Positions 8,828 to 18,122 of a stretch of DNA of 64,000 nt are shown here, one piece after another (positions within the stretch are counted from its first letter, which is position 1; every line of letters starts with the position of its first letter). Under the pieces are notes generated by a model that saw only the letters and a list, made by a program, of their open reading frames with translations, searched no databases and was not told the origin of the DNA. Source of the stretch: Actimicrobium antarcticum. GTDB lineage: Bacteria > Pseudomonadota > Gammaproteobacteria > Burkholderiales > Burkholderiaceae_D. The position numbers and the translations under genes were made by a program. The stretch lies in the NCBI RefSeq assembly GCF_039536745.1, contig NZ_BAAAZE010000012.1, positions 124,001 to 188,000 of the forward strand, written 5' to 3'.

Positions 8828-9961
8828 ATGATGCACAACTTCCTCGCGAACAATCGCGACGAATTAACCCGTCGATGTCGCGTCAAAGTGAGTGAACGCA
8901 ATGGGCGTTCGGCGACCGAGCAGCAACTCAAGGATGGTGTCCCGCTCTTCCTGAATCAACTCATCCGAACCCTGGAAATCGAACAGACCTCGCGTCCCAT
9001 GGACAGCCGGAAAATCTCCGGACCGGCCGGCGGCGGAAACGCGCTTTCCGAAGTCAGCGTTTCTGCAGCCCAGCATGGCAAGGACTTGCTGGATTTGGGC
9101 TTGTCGGTTGATCAGGTCGTCCACGATTACGGCGACCTGTGTCAGGCCATTACTGATCTGGCAGTGGAGAGAGATGCACCCTTCGAGGTGGACGAATTCC
9201 GCACATTGAACCGCTGTCTCGATAACGCCATTTCGGACGCTGTGACCGAATTCAGCTATCAACGCGACACCATGAATTCAGAGGCCAGTTCACTTGAATC
9301 GAACCAGCGCATGGGCTTCTTCGCGCATGAATTGCGCAACCATCTCGGCACGGCATCATTGGCTCTCGCCGCCGTCAAAGCGGGCAACCTCAGCCTGACC
9401 GGCGCAACCGGTTCAATCCTGGACCGAAGCCTGAAGTCACTGGAGAAGCTGATTCAAAGCTCGCTTGAAGACGTCCGGACAGTCGGAGAAAACAGCGTCA
9501 TCCTGCAGTCGTTTTCTCTCGCTGATTTCATCGCCGAAATCTATGCGGCAGCCTCGCTGTCGATTGGAACCAGAGGGTGTACTTTCAAGGCTCTTCGCGT
9601 TGATCCTGACCTGGCGATCAATGGCACCCGTGACTTGTTGATGGCCGCAGTGGCCAATCTCTTGCAAAACGCGTTCAAGTTCACACAGCCGCATACCGAG
9701 GTTCTGCTGACTGCGTACGCAGCGGGAGACCGCATCCTCATCGATATCAAGGATCATTGCGGCGGCCTTGGTACCGGCGTTGCCGAGACCATGTTCCTGC
9801 CGTTTTCGCAGGCGAGCGAAAACCGGACCGGTATCGGTTTGGGGCTCACCATCGCCAGGCAAAGTGTCAATGCGAACGGTGGAATACTGACTGTTCAAAA
9901 CATGCCCGACGTCGGTTGCGTCTTTACCATCAGCCTGCCGCGTCATGCCCTGCCGACCTGA
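8828..9961 (+). CDS. Soluble sensor histidine kinase with RsbRD-like N-terminal domain
   Basis: A 377-residue protein without transmembrane helices. Residues about 10-145 are helical and resemble RsbRD-type sensory domains (HGKDLLDLGLSVDQVVHDYGDLCQAI). The kinase core has H167 in FFAHELRNHL, an N box (AVANLLQNAFKFTQ), G1 (DHCGGL) and G2 (TGIGLGLTIARQ). The ATPase domain closes with GCVFTISLP. No receiver partner lies next to it, so it is an orphan kinase in this window. The HELRN version of the H box suits soluble stress-type kinases. Identification as a kinase is firm; the N-terminal domain assignment is moderate. Confidence 0.85.
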   Translation: MMHNFLANNRDELTRRCRVKVSERNGRSATEQQLKDGVPLFLNQLIRTLEIEQTSRPMDSRKISGPAGGGNALSEVSVSAAQHGKDLLDLGLSVDQVVHDYGDLCQAITDLAVERDAPFEVDEFRTLNRCLDNAISDAVTEFSYQRDTMNSEASSLESNQRMGFFAHELRNHLGTASLALAAVKAGNLSLTGATGSILDRSLKSLEKLIQSSLEDVRTVGENSVILQSFSLADFIAEIYAAASLSIGTRGCTFKALRVDPDLAINGTRDLLMAAVANLLQNAFKFTQPHTEVLLTAYAAGDRILIDIKDHCGGLGTGVAETMFLPFSQASENRTGIGLGLTIARQSVNANGGILTVQNMPDVGCVFTISLPRHALPT

Positions 9962-10086
9962 GTCGCGTTAGCTGGAATCGCTATCGACGGCGGTGGCACT
10001 GAAGGATACGCCGCGCCACCCTCCGCTGGCGTCCGGCCTATGGGATACTTGCGCCCCACACCAACGACCGCCCCTGCGCCCTGCCC

Positions 10087-11100
10087 ATGCACGATTTCTG
10101 GACCCATTCCGGTTTTAACCTGACCCAACGCCAAACCGATGGCCAACTGCTGGTGAGCGATGCGCTGTTACGCGCTTGGTGGTCGCGCCCGGAAGTCGCA
10201 CCGGTGCCCGAATCCTGCAGCGCGGAACTGGCCTTGCACGACGCGCTACTCGCGACGCCGCGTCGTCCCGTTTCCGCGCAGGAGTTGGCCGCCCTGCAAG
10301 ACCCTGATGCACGCGACAACTACGGCGTGATGCTGGCCTTCCGTGACCGTTTGCTAACAGCGCCAACGCTGGAAGCGGCCTATCTGGATATTTTCAGGAA
10401 CGGCAGCGTGACCGTGCCACCGCTGTTCATCGATCAGCTCGCACAGATGATCGTGCGCGGCATTCTGGACGGGTCTGACGATGCACTGCTGGCACGCACC
10501 GCCGAATTGTTTTTCCGTCCGCAAAAAGTCGCTCTCGAAGACGGTCGCATCATGCTGGCCGATGCCGCCACGGTCGAACTGCATGAATCCGGCAGCAATT
10601 ACGGCGACCTCGGTCGCCTACTGGTGGAGTCAAAAACCAAGCCGCGCCGGGTCGATCTGGATGTACTGTCGGACGACAACGCGGACCGCTACTGGCAACG
10701 CGACGAAGCCCATGACACTGTGCTGGCATTCCAGCAGGACAGCCTGGCGCTGGCGCGGTTTTGTCGTTTGATTGCGTTATGGGTGCGCCATTTTTACAGC
10801 GTCGATGTGGTGGTCGAACCGGTCGCAAAGATCAATGATCCGCATTGGGCATGGCATATCGGACTGGATGCCCAGGCCAGTGCCATCCTGAACGATCTGT
10901 ACAAAGGAAAAACGCTGGATGCCGACCGCAACCGCCGCATCCTGTCGCTGTTCACAATGACGTTTGCCGATCCGTCGGTGGTGCGGCCGGACGTTGCCGG
11001 CCGGCCGGTGTATCTGGCTTGCGCGATGACAGAGCAGGATTTGCTGCGCATCAAACCACAGAACCTGCTGCTGAATTTGCCGCTGGCGTCGATTTCCTGA
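10087..11100 (+). CDS. Conserved protein of the DUF6352 type
   Basis: A 337-residue cytoplasmic protein. It begins MHDFWTHSGF and contains blocks such as YLDIFRNGSVTVPPLFIDQLAQMIVRGIL, which I associate with a beta/gammaproteobacterial family of unknown function (DUF6352). There is no signal peptide, membrane helix or catalytic motif that I recognise. It is transcribed alone, convergent with the DUF1501 gene. The family name is from memory; the coding call rests on length, a sensible start and codon use. Confidence 0.75.
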   Translation: MHDFWTHSGFNLTQRQTDGQLLVSDALLRAWWSRPEVAPVPESCSAELALHDALLATPRRPVSAQELAALQDPDARDNYGVMLAFRDRLLTAPTLEAAYLDIFRNGSVTVPPLFIDQLAQMIVRGILDGSDDALLARTAELFFRPQKVALEDGRIMLADAATVELHESGSNYGDLGRLLVESKTKPRRVDLDVLSDDNADRYWQRDEAHDTVLAFQQDSLALARFCRLIALWVRHFYSVDVVVEPVAKINDPHWAWHIGLDAQASAILNDLYKGKTLDADRNRRILSLFTMTFADPSVVRPDVAGRPVYLACAMTEQDLLRIKPQNLLLNLPLASIS

Positions 11101-11102
11101 AA

Positions 11103-11132
11103 CCGCTGAATCGGGCCAACTCGGCTCAGCGG
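11103..11132 (+). terminator. Weak terminator-like hairpin after the DUF6352 gene
   Basis: Stem CCGCTGA (11103-11109) pairs with TCAGCGG (11126-11132) two bases after the stop codon. No run of T follows, so it may be Rho-dependent or chance. Confidence 0.3.
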
Positions 11133-11205
11133 AACGATGAAAACGACGACCGAGGTAACTGACTTTTCCTTCCAGCACACGCACCGCATCTGCGGCCCGC
11201 AACGA

Positions 11206-12651
11206 TCAAAGCATGAACCCCAGGTTCTTGTTGCTGAAGTTGCCGATCGCCGGAAACACATCGGCAATTTGCGTCGCACTCAGACCAAACCAGCTGGCCA
11301 GCGTTGCACCGTACTGATCGACCGATGTCTGCGGCAGCAGACTACCGGAGCCGACATCGAGATCATGCTTGAGCCCGGTCACGGGGAAGGCGCCGTAGAT
11401 GTCTTTTCCCTTGACGGCGCCACCCATGACAAAGTGATGCGAACCCCAGCCGTGGTCGGTGCCATCACCGTTGCTGGTGAAGGTCCGGCCAAAATCCGAG
11501 GCGGTAAATAGCGTGACCTGATTGCGCAGGTTGACGCCCTGCAGATTGCCCATGAGTCCATCGAAATACGCCAGCGCATGGGCCACCCGCGCCAACAAGT
11601 CGCCCTGGGACTTGCGCTGTCCGTCGTGGGTATCAAAGCCGCCCATATTGACAAAAAATATCTGCCGTTTCGCACCCAGTACGCTGCGGCCGGCGATGGT
11701 TCGGGCGATGGTCTGCAGCTGCACCGCCAGTGGATTCGTCGCCAGCTGACCGCTATTCGGGTTGGTGTATTGCGTCGGATTGGGAACACCTGCGGGACCG
11801 GCTGCCACCATGGCATTGGCGAAGGTCATCTGAGCCTCAATCCCGCGTCGGGTGACGGTGGCGTAATCCTTCTCGAACAGATTGGTGCGGTCAGCGCTGA
11901 CGATGGCCTGCAGCGGGTTGGCCCCCGCACCGGACCCGAACAGCGATCCCGTCAGCGCATTGATGGGTATGGCGCCGGCGCTGCTGACCTGATACTGGTT
12001 CACTGTTAGTCCCGCCAGGAATACCGTGTTGCCGGTCAGAGAAATGGTCGTAAATAATGGCGACGAATTACTCGCCATCATCAGGTCGCCCATCCGTCCG
12101 CCCCAACCGGATCGGGCTCCTTCCGGCAACGACGATTGCCAGAACGATTGTTGATCGTTATGGGAAAACAGCTTGGGCGGCAAGCTCACACTGCGCGCCC
12201 GGTACTGGACCAGCGTGGTTGGCGTAATGAGCGTGCCGACATTGGCGATGATGGCAACCCGGTTCGCGTCGAAGACATCCTTGAGCGGTTGCAACGACGG
12301 ATGCAATGCAAAGCTGCGACCGGCTTGTGCCGTTTTCGGCGTAATCGGCAGGACGCCGCCAGCGGCACCGACCGACGGCAAGGCAATCGAATCGGTATCG
12401 CTGGTCGTGCGCAGGCGCTGGTATTCCGCCCAGGAAGTCGGATCGGTCGCCAGCACCGTATTGACGTGGTCGTTACCACCGGCCATGAAGAGGCAGATGA
12501 TCGCCTTGTAATCGGCGGGTGCGGTTTGCGCGGCAGCCGCGCCGATGGTTGCGAGATTGAGTGCGAATGGCGCTCCTGCGCTGCCAGCGAGTGACAGCAT
12601 GGAAGCGGCGCGCAGGAATTCGCGGCGCGACGCGTTGGGCTTGGTAGTCAT
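11206..12651 (-). CDS. DUF1501 family exported protein (Tat substrate)
   Basis: A 481-residue protein with a twin-arginine signal (SRREFLRAASMLSLAG) and a probable cleavage site after AAAQ. The mature part matches DUF1501, a sulfatase-like exported family: IICLFMAGGNDHVNTVL near the start, NMGGFDTHDGQ in the middle, and DHGWGSHHFVMGGAVKG near the end. In many bacteria DUF1501 and DUF1800 genes are paired, as here, where the DUF1800 gene ends 13 bases upstream. Function is unknown. Export in folded form through Tat suggests a cofactor or metal. The D-x-H and HGWG motifs would fit an alkaline-phosphatase-like metal site, which is an inference. Confidence 0.88.
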   Translation of the reverse strand: MTTKPNASRREFLRAASMLSLAGSAGAPFALNLATIGAAAAQTAPADYKAIICLFMAGGNDHVNTVLATDPTSWAEYQRLRTTSDTDSIALPSVGAAGGVLPITPKTAQAGRSFALHPSLQPLKDVFDANRVAIIANVGTLITPTTLVQYRARSVSLPPKLFSHNDQQSFWQSSLPEGARSGWGGRMGDLMMASNSSPLFTTISLTGNTVFLAGLTVNQYQVSSAGAIPINALTGSLFGSGAGANPLQAIVSADRTNLFEKDYATVTRRGIEAQMTFANAMVAAGPAGVPNPTQYTNPNSGQLATNPLAVQLQTIARTIAGRSVLGAKRQIFFVNMGGFDTHDGQRKSQGDLLARVAHALAYFDGLMGNLQGVNLRNQVTLFTASDFGRTFTSNGDGTDHGWGSHHFVMGGAVKGKDIYGAFPVTGLKHDLDVGSGSLLPQTSVDQYGATLASWFGLSATQIADVFPAIGNFSNKNLGFML

Positions 12652-12664
12652 TTCGGTCTCCGGA

Positions 12665-14560
12665 TTATTTCTGGACGAGGTATTCGGTCGAAGCGAGTGT
12701 CAGGAACACGGACAGCCAGACGCGATTCTTTCTGGCACGATCGGCCGCGACGGTATCGGTTGCCGAGATCGCGACCGAGTTCAGCGCCGCCAGAATCTGG
12801 GTACGCAGCATCGGTGTCATCTGGCCTGCCAGCAGCAGCAAATCGACCCGATCGATCAGTTTGTCGGGTGTGTTTGCCAGCGCAATCTCGGTGACATAAC
12901 TGCTGGTGACATCCCGGTTCGCACCAGCACCATTGGGCACGATGTCACGCATCGTATTGAGGTAACCAACCACCGATGTGTTGCCGACCAACTGCATTTC
13001 CGGCGCAACCAGACCGGCACTGGCAATCGCCGTATTGGGCGGAACATAGCCAGGCCGATAAAAATTGAAGACCGATGGCGAGCGTAGTGGCGACTGGCCG
13101 AGCGACGATATCGGATCGTCCAGGTTGGTCATCAGGAAGCGGCCCGATGCCGAGGTCACGCCGAACGCCCGCATCCATCCGGCCAGGCGCAGGATCGGTT
13201 CACGCAGTTTGCCGTTGTCGATGGCACTCAACCGTGTCGCACTGCCGGCTTCCGGGTCCAGCAAAATCGCCCGGATCACGGCCTTCATGTCACCGCGTAC
13301 GCCCTGACCATCGTTGGCAAAGGCGGCACTGACGCGGGCAACGTAAGCGGGACTGGGATTGCTCACCACCAGCCGCTGGATCAGTTGCTTGCCGATGAAT
13401 GGTCCGACATTCGGATGGTTGAATAAGCGGTCCAGTGCGACCTTCAGGCTGGCTTCCGGATTGGCGGTACTTTGGGCGGGCACCGTCACGCCGAGGAAAG
13501 ACTTCTCGGACGTCGAATGAAATTGCGGATAGCTCTGCATCGGCTTCCAGTCACGATCAGGATCCTGGGTGCCGTTGCCGGCAAAGCGGGCATTACTCTT
13601 GTCCGCACCGGCCCAGCTCCAGCCGGTAAAGACCTTGGCCAGGCCAGTGATGTCGGCACTGGTGTAGGTCTCGATCGGCGCGCCATTGGCTTTTTTCTGA
13701 CTGCCGTCCGGATTCAGTTCGAGCAGTCCGATCGACATCAACTGCATCACTTCACGGGCGTAGTTCTCGTCGGGCGTGCGGGTCGCATCCTCTTTCTGGT
13801 TATGCAGCGAGGTCAGGTAGACGCCCATGGCCGGATGCAGCGAAACCGCTTCGAGCAATGACCTGAAATTACCGAAGGCATTCGCTGCCAGCGTGTCGTA
13901 GTAGCCCGCCACCATCACCGGATGGTCGGAAAGAAAAGCGTCCTGCAAGGAGACCACGAAAATCTGCGACAGCGCGAACGTGACGCGCTGCCGAAGTTGA
14001 TCCTCACCGGTGGCTGCCTGCTTCCAGAACGTTTCGAATACATTGTTCTGGCCCAGCCTTGCGCCATTGGTCAGCGTCGCCGCAGTCTTTGTCAGATAGT
14101 CGCGATGCAATGTCTGCGGTTTGAGAAACTGGCGCTCGATCCAGTTACCTGTTCCACCGTTGACTACGTCGCCGATGCTGGCGCTGTCGGCACCGAATGA
14201 GGCCTGGGCCAGGAAGCGGGAGGCTTGCGCCGCTGTCGGCTTGATGTCGACAACTGGTGTTGGCGTCGATGGTGGTATTGAAGCTGGCGGAGATGTCGAA
14301 GCTGACGGAGGCGTCGAAGCTGGTGGTGTCGTTGAAGCTGACGGAGGTGTCGAAGCTGGTGGTGTCGTTGACGCTGGTGGTGTCGTTGACGCTGGTGGTG
14401 TCGTTGAGCTTGATGTTGGTGTCGCTGTTGCTATTGACGTTGGCACCGGTATTGGACTACCGGCATCACCCACGTCCGACGACGAACCGCCGCCCCCGCA
14501 CGCACTCATCAAAACCAATATCAACAGCGAAATACCGGTGCTGAATTTCTTGTAAAGCAT
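12665..14560 (-). CDS. DUF1800 family lipoprotein with repetitive Thr/Pro/Ser linker
   Basis: A 631-residue protein. The signal peptide ends in the lipobox LVLMSAC, followed by GGGGSSS. Residues about 40-105 are low-complexity (repeats of STTPPA and STPPSA), encoded by 18-bp tandem repeats. The rest matches DUF1800: ASRFLAQASFGADSASIGDVV, YAREVMQLMSIGLLELNPDGS, DITGLAKVFTGWSW and PSVFNFYRPGYVPP. It is the upstream member of the pair with the Tat-exported DUF1501 protein. The linker probably holds the folded domain away from the membrane. Function is unknown, and the in-frame repeat number may vary between strains. Confidence 0.88.
   Translation of the reverse strand: MLYKKFSTGISLLILVLMSACGGGGSSSDVGDAGSPIPVPTSIATATPTSSSTTPPASTTPPASTTPPASTPPSASTTPPASTPPSASTSPPASIPPSTPTPVVDIKPTAAQASRFLAQASFGADSASIGDVVNGGTGNWIERQFLKPQTLHRDYLTKTAATLTNGARLGQNNVFETFWKQAATGEDQLRQRVTFALSQIFVVSLQDAFLSDHPVMVAGYYDTLAANAFGNFRSLLEAVSLHPAMGVYLTSLHNQKEDATRTPDENYAREVMQLMSIGLLELNPDGSQKKANGAPIETYTSADITGLAKVFTGWSWAGADKSNARFAGNGTQDPDRDWKPMQSYPQFHSTSEKSFLGVTVPAQSTANPEASLKVALDRLFNHPNVGPFIGKQLIQRLVVSNPSPAYVARVSAAFANDGQGVRGDMKAVIRAILLDPEAGSATRLSAIDNGKLREPILRLAGWMRAFGVTSASGRFLMTNLDDPISSLGQSPLRSPSVFNFYRPGYVPPNTAIASAGLVAPEMQLVGNTSVVGYLNTMRDIVPNGAGANRDVTSSYVTEIALANTPDKLIDRVDLLLLAGQMTPMLRTQILAALNSVAISATDTVAADRARKNRVWLSVFLTLASTEYLVQK
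14262..14411 (-). repeat. 18-bp in-frame tandem repeats inside the DUF1800 gene
   Basis: Seven clear units of 18 bases run from 14280 to 14405, with degraded units at both edges. Two sub-types are seen on the plus strand, GAAGCTGACGGAGGTGTC-like and GACGCTGGTGGTGTCGTT-like. They encode the six-residue units STTPPA and STPPSA. Since the unit is a multiple of three, gain or loss changes linker length without breaking the frame. Confidence 0.85.
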
Positions 14561-14746
14561 CTGTCCGCCCGATTAAAAAAATCAAGGTTTGCATCGTCGC
14601 GGAGATAGACTTTTAGTCTGAAAATTTTTTTTATTTGTGGCGTTTGCGTTGAACAAAAAGCCGTCTTTACCGATAGAAAACTTTGCCCTTACAAACTTTC
14701 TTCCGGCAAAAAAATTATCGGCATTTTTTCACTGTGCGTTGACGTA

Positions 14747-15733
14747 TCAAACAGCCCTGCCCAGCGGCACCGCACGTCGTGCATAGCGCTGCGCCAGCAC
14801 GGCGCACACCATCAATTGCAGCTGATGAAACAGCATCAGCGGCAACACCACCGCACCCAATGCGTGACCGGCAAACAATATTTTTGCCATCGGAATGCCA
14901 CTGGCGAGACTCTTTTTGGAGCCGCAGAATACGATGGTGATTTCATCCTCCTTGTTGAAACCGAGCCAGCGACTACCAAAAGTGGCGATGGTCATAATCA
15001 TGGCCAATAGCAATCCGTCGATCAGCAGCAATCCGACCAGCGAATGACTCGGCAATTGCTGCCACAAGCCCTGGTTCACGGCTTCGCTGAAGGCGGTGTA
15101 GACCACCAGCAGAATCGATCCCTGATCGACTACCTTGAGCATCGCTTTGCTGGCATCGACCCAGCCACCGATCCAGCGTCGCGCGATCTGGCCAGCGATG
15201 AATGGCAACAGCAATTGCAGGGCAATATTGCGGATCGCATCGAACGACGACAGCCCGCCGCTGTGCGCCACCACAACCAGCCCGACCAGCACCGGCGTTA
15301 GAAAAATCCCCAGCAAATTGGAGGCCGACGCGGCGCAGACTGCCGCCGGCACATTCCCCCGCGCCACCGACGTGAAGGCAATCGACGACTGCACCGTGGA
15401 CGGCAAGACGCAGACGAACAGAATGCCCAGATACAGGTCCGGCGTGACCAGCGACGACATCAGTGGTTTGAGCGCCAGCCCCAATAGCGGCAGCAACACA
15501 AACGTGCAGACCAGCACGGTCAGATGCAGCCGCCAGTGGGTCGCACCGGCGACGACTGCCTCGCGCGGCAGCTTCGCGCCATGCAAAAAAAACAGCAGGC
15601 AAATGGCGGTATTGGTGATGCCGTTGAAGACCAGCGCCGTGGTGCCGGAACACGGCACCAGCGTCGCTGCCACCACCGTGGCGATCATCATCAACATGAA
15701 ATTATCAGGCATGAAACGCGGCCGCTTGATCAT
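14747..15733 (-). CDS. Bile acid:sodium symporter (SBF)-like membrane transporter
   Basis: A 328-residue integral membrane protein with about nine or ten hydrophobic helices. Features such as FLHGAKLPREAVVAGATHWRLH and VLPSTVQSSIAFTSVARGN match the YfeH-type branch of the SBF/bile acid symporter family. The start is 3 bases after the gamma-glutamyltransferase-like gene, so it is the last gene of the peptide-uptake operon. It may export or import an organic anion made by that enzyme; the substrate cannot be read from the sequence. Confidence 0.85.
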   Translation of the reverse strand: MIKRPRFMPDNFMLMMIATVVAATLVPCSGTTALVFNGITNTAICLLFFLHGAKLPREAVVAGATHWRLHLTVLVCTFVLLPLLGLALKPLMSSLVTPDLYLGILFVCVLPSTVQSSIAFTSVARGNVPAAVCAASASNLLGIFLTPVLVGLVVVAHSGGLSSFDAIRNIALQLLLPFIAGQIARRWIGGWVDASKAMLKVVDQGSILLVVYTAFSEAVNQGLWQQLPSHSLVGLLLIDGLLLAMIMTIATFGSRWLGFNKEDEITIVFCGSKKSLASGIPMAKILFAGHALGAVVLPLMLFHQLQLMVCAVLAQRYARRAVPLGRAV

Positions 15734-15736
15734 CGT

Positions 15737-17332
15737 TCAGTACCCCGCCACGCCGCCATCCGAACGCGGATCGCTGGCACCTTCGAGCATGCCATCCGGA
15801 TGCCGCACCAGCGCGCCGGCATGCCCCATGGTTTCGTCGAACGGCAGCAGCACGTCGACTTCATGACCACGGGCGATCAGGTCATCGACCACCGATTGCG
15901 GAAAGCGCTGTTCGAGCTTCAGCGTGTCCGAACTCTGGCCCCAGGTGCGACCCAGCAACCAGCGCGGCGCAGTCACCGCCGTTTGCAATGGCTGGCCGAA
16001 GACCACGTGTCGCGTGAATACGGCCGCCTGGGTTTGCGGCTGGCCATCGCCACCCATCGTGCCGTAGACCATGGTGCGGCCATCGCCGAGACGGGCGGCG
16101 GCAGGATTGAGGGTGTGGAATGGTTTCTTGCCGGGCTTGAGCGCCAGCAGTTTGTCACCATCGAGGCTGAACGAGGCACCGCGATTTTGCCAGTTGATGC
16201 CGGTGTTGTGCAGCACGACGCCGCTGCCGAACTCGTGATAAATACTCTGGATGAAGGACACCGCCAGGCCACTTTCATCGATGGTGCCCATCCAGATCGT
16301 GTCGCCGGGACCACGACCATTGCCCCACGGTGCGGCCTGATCGAGGCGGATCGTCGCCGCCAGCGCATCGAGGTTTGCGGGCGCCAGCAGCGCTTGCGGA
16401 TCCACCGTCATGTCAGCCGGATCGGTGATGTACTGGTCGCGCAACTGGAAGGCGCGCTTGGTGGCTTCGACCACTAGATGGACATGGTCGGCACTGTCGG
16501 CCTCGACGTCTGCCAGACCGACGCGATCGAGCAGGCCAAGAATCGCCAGCGAGACGGCACCCTGCGTCGGCGGCGTCATGTTGAATACCTCGCCGGCCGA
16601 ATGGGCCAGCACGAGTGGCGTCTTGCGTTGTGCGTGGCAGGCGCGCAGGTCGGCGCGGGTCAGCAACGTACCGGCAGCCTGCAGGTCGGCGGCGATATCG
16701 TCGGCCAGTGCGCCACGATAGAAACTGTCGAGGCCATCGCGCACCAGCGTCGCCAGCGTACGCGCCATGCGTGGTTGCCGGAAGCGTTGCCCGGCCAGCG
16801 GCAAGGCGCCATCGATCAGGAAGGTGTCGGTAAAACCCGGTTGCGCTGCCAGTTCCGGCAGCTTGGCTGCGGTTGCATTCTGCTGGCTGACCGTGACCGG
16901 CACACCGTCTTCGGCATAGCCGATGGCGTCCCGCAGCAGGCGCGCCAGCGGCAACTTGCCACCCAGTTCGGCGGCGACTTCGAGCGCGGCATTCCAGCCG
17001 CCTATGGTACCGGCCACCGTGTTGGCGGCGAGCGGTCCGCGCACCGGAATCGCGGCCAGGCCACGCTCGCGATAGGCTTCGATGCTCGCTGCCAGCGCCG
17101 CCTGGCCGCAGGCATCGATGGCAATCGGCGCGCCACCGGGCGGCACGATCACCCAGAACGAATCACCGCCGATGCCATTCATATGCGGATACACGACGGC
17201 GATGGTGGCGGCGGCAGCGACCATCGCTTCGATCGCATTGCCGCCATCGCGCATCACCGCAAGCGCGGATTGCGAGGCAAGATGATGCGGGGCGACGGCG
17301 ATGGCATGGGTGGCGCGGGCAGTGTTAAGCAT
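15737..17332 (-). CDS. Gamma-glutamyltransferase family protein (cytoplasmic type)
   Basis: A 531-residue Ntn-hydrolase-type enzyme. ATG 17332 is chosen: it has an AAGGA ribosome binding site and begins at the family N-terminus (THAIAVAPHHLASQSALAVMRDGGNAIEAM), whereas a longer frame adds low-quality Arg/Cys-rich sequence. GDTIWMGTIDESG gives the expected autoprocessing threonine of the small subunit. The motifs NMTPPTQGAVSL and GTMGGDGQPQTQ are also typical. No signal peptide is present, so it acts in the cytoplasm, unlike periplasmic Ggt. Together with the upstream peptide ABC transporter it would hydrolyse imported gamma-glutamyl or acylated compounds. The true substrate is unknown. Confidence 0.85.
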   Translation of the reverse strand: MLNTARATHAIAVAPHHLASQSALAVMRDGGNAIEAMVAAAATIAVVYPHMNGIGGDSFWVIVPPGGAPIAIDACGQAALAASIEAYRERGLAAIPVRGPLAANTVAGTIGGWNAALEVAAELGGKLPLARLLRDAIGYAEDGVPVTVSQQNATAAKLPELAAQPGFTDTFLIDGALPLAGQRFRQPRMARTLATLVRDGLDSFYRGALADDIAADLQAAGTLLTRADLRACHAQRKTPLVLAHSAGEVFNMTPPTQGAVSLAILGLLDRVGLADVEADSADHVHLVVEATKRAFQLRDQYITDPADMTVDPQALLAPANLDALAATIRLDQAAPWGNGRGPGDTIWMGTIDESGLAVSFIQSIYHEFGSGVVLHNTGINWQNRGASFSLDGDKLLALKPGKKPFHTLNPAAARLGDGRTMVYGTMGGDGQPQTQAAVFTRHVVFGQPLQTAVTAPRWLLGRTWGQSSDTLKLEQRFPQSVVDDLIARGHEVDVLLPFDETMGHAGALVRHPDGMLEGASDPRSDGGVAGY

Positions 17333-17347
17333 GGTGTTCCTTGTTCG

Positions 17348-17386
17348 GTGTAAGTTTTTTGTGTAAGTTTTTTGTATCAGGTTTTT
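17348..17386. repeat. 13-bp tandem duplication upstream of the gamma-glutamyltransferase-like gene
   Basis: GTGTAAGTTTTTT occurs at 17348-17360 and again at 17361-17373, followed by a looser third copy to 17386. It sits 16 bases before the start codon, in the 100-base gap after the GntR gene. On the minus strand the core is ACTTACA, which also appears on the plus strand upstream of the binding-protein gene (23885-23891). It may be a regulator site or slippage-prone sequence. Confidence 0.5.
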
Positions 17387-17432
17387 GGTTTGCTGCAAGG
17401 TATCACGCATGCAGGCACAGGGGGCGCAGGCA

Positions 17433-18122
17433 TCACGGTCGCGTCTGTTTTTCCGATCCTTCCGACCAACCCGGCGAGACGCGCGCCGCCGCACTGCGTG
17501 CCGACATCAGATGCGCGCGCATCTGCCGCTGTGCCGTCGTGACGTCATGCGCCAGCAAGGCTTCGATGATCACGGCATGTTCCTCGAACGAGGCACTCAT
17601 GCGCTCGACATCACGGAACTGCGAGCGCCGGAAAGGCGCGATCCGGTGCCGCAAACCGAGTGCCATGTCGATCAGCACCGGATTGCCGCAGGCCTGGATG
17701 ATGACCTGATGCAGTTCGTGATTGAGGCGGTCATACAGGTCGGCATCGCCGGCCCGCATCGCCTCGCGGGATTGCGCATGCAGCGCGCACAGGTGGTCGC
17801 GTTCGGCCATCGACATGCGGATCGCCGCATGCCGCGCACAGGCCGCTTCGAGCTCACCGATGGCCTCGAACATGCGGTCCCGCTGCTCCGGCGTCAGCGC
17901 GGCAACGATGGACCCGCGATTCGGGCGCGACACCACCAGACCCTGGATCGCCAGCTGTTTCAGCGCTTCCCGCACCGGCGTGCGGGACACGCCGAACAAG
18001 CCGGCCAGCATCGCTTCATCCAGCCGCGAACCCGGCTCGAAACGACCGAGCACGATGTCGTCGGCGATCTTCTTGCTGATCTCGTCGGCGCGAGCGCCAC
18101 GAATGCGTTCGGTGGCACTCAC
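17433..18122 (-). CDS. GntR-family transcriptional regulator (FCD domain)
   Basis: A 229-residue regulator. The GTG at 18122 is chosen because it overlaps the stop of the ATPase gene by 4 bases (GTGA) and leaves a normal N-terminus; longer readings run back into the ATPase gene. The N-terminal winged helix has GRFEPGSRLDEAMLAGLFGVSRTPVREALKQLAIQGLV. The C-terminal half is an all-helical FCD ligand-binding domain (AIGELEAACARHAAIRM, ending with HDVTTAQRQMRAHLM), the FadR-like class with metal-binding His residues. It lies within the transport operon and probably controls it in response to a substrate-derived acid. Confidence 0.88.
   Translation of the reverse strand: MSATERIRGARADEISKKIADDIVLGRFEPGSRLDEAMLAGLFGVSRTPVREALKQLAIQGLVVSRPNRGSIVAALTPEQRDRMFEAIGELEAACARHAAIRMSMAERDHLCALHAQSREAMRAGDADLYDRLNHELHQVIIQACGNPVLIDMALGLRHRIAPFRRSQFRDVERMSASFEEHAVIIEALLAHDVTTAQRQMRAHLMSARSAAARVSPGWSEGSEKQTRP

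Noticed and set aside
14601..14640. Terminator AGACT-TTT-AGTCT followed by T-rich DNA
   Set aside because: The stem is only five bases and no plus-strand gene precedes it; probably AT-rich promoter sequence of the DUF1800 gene.
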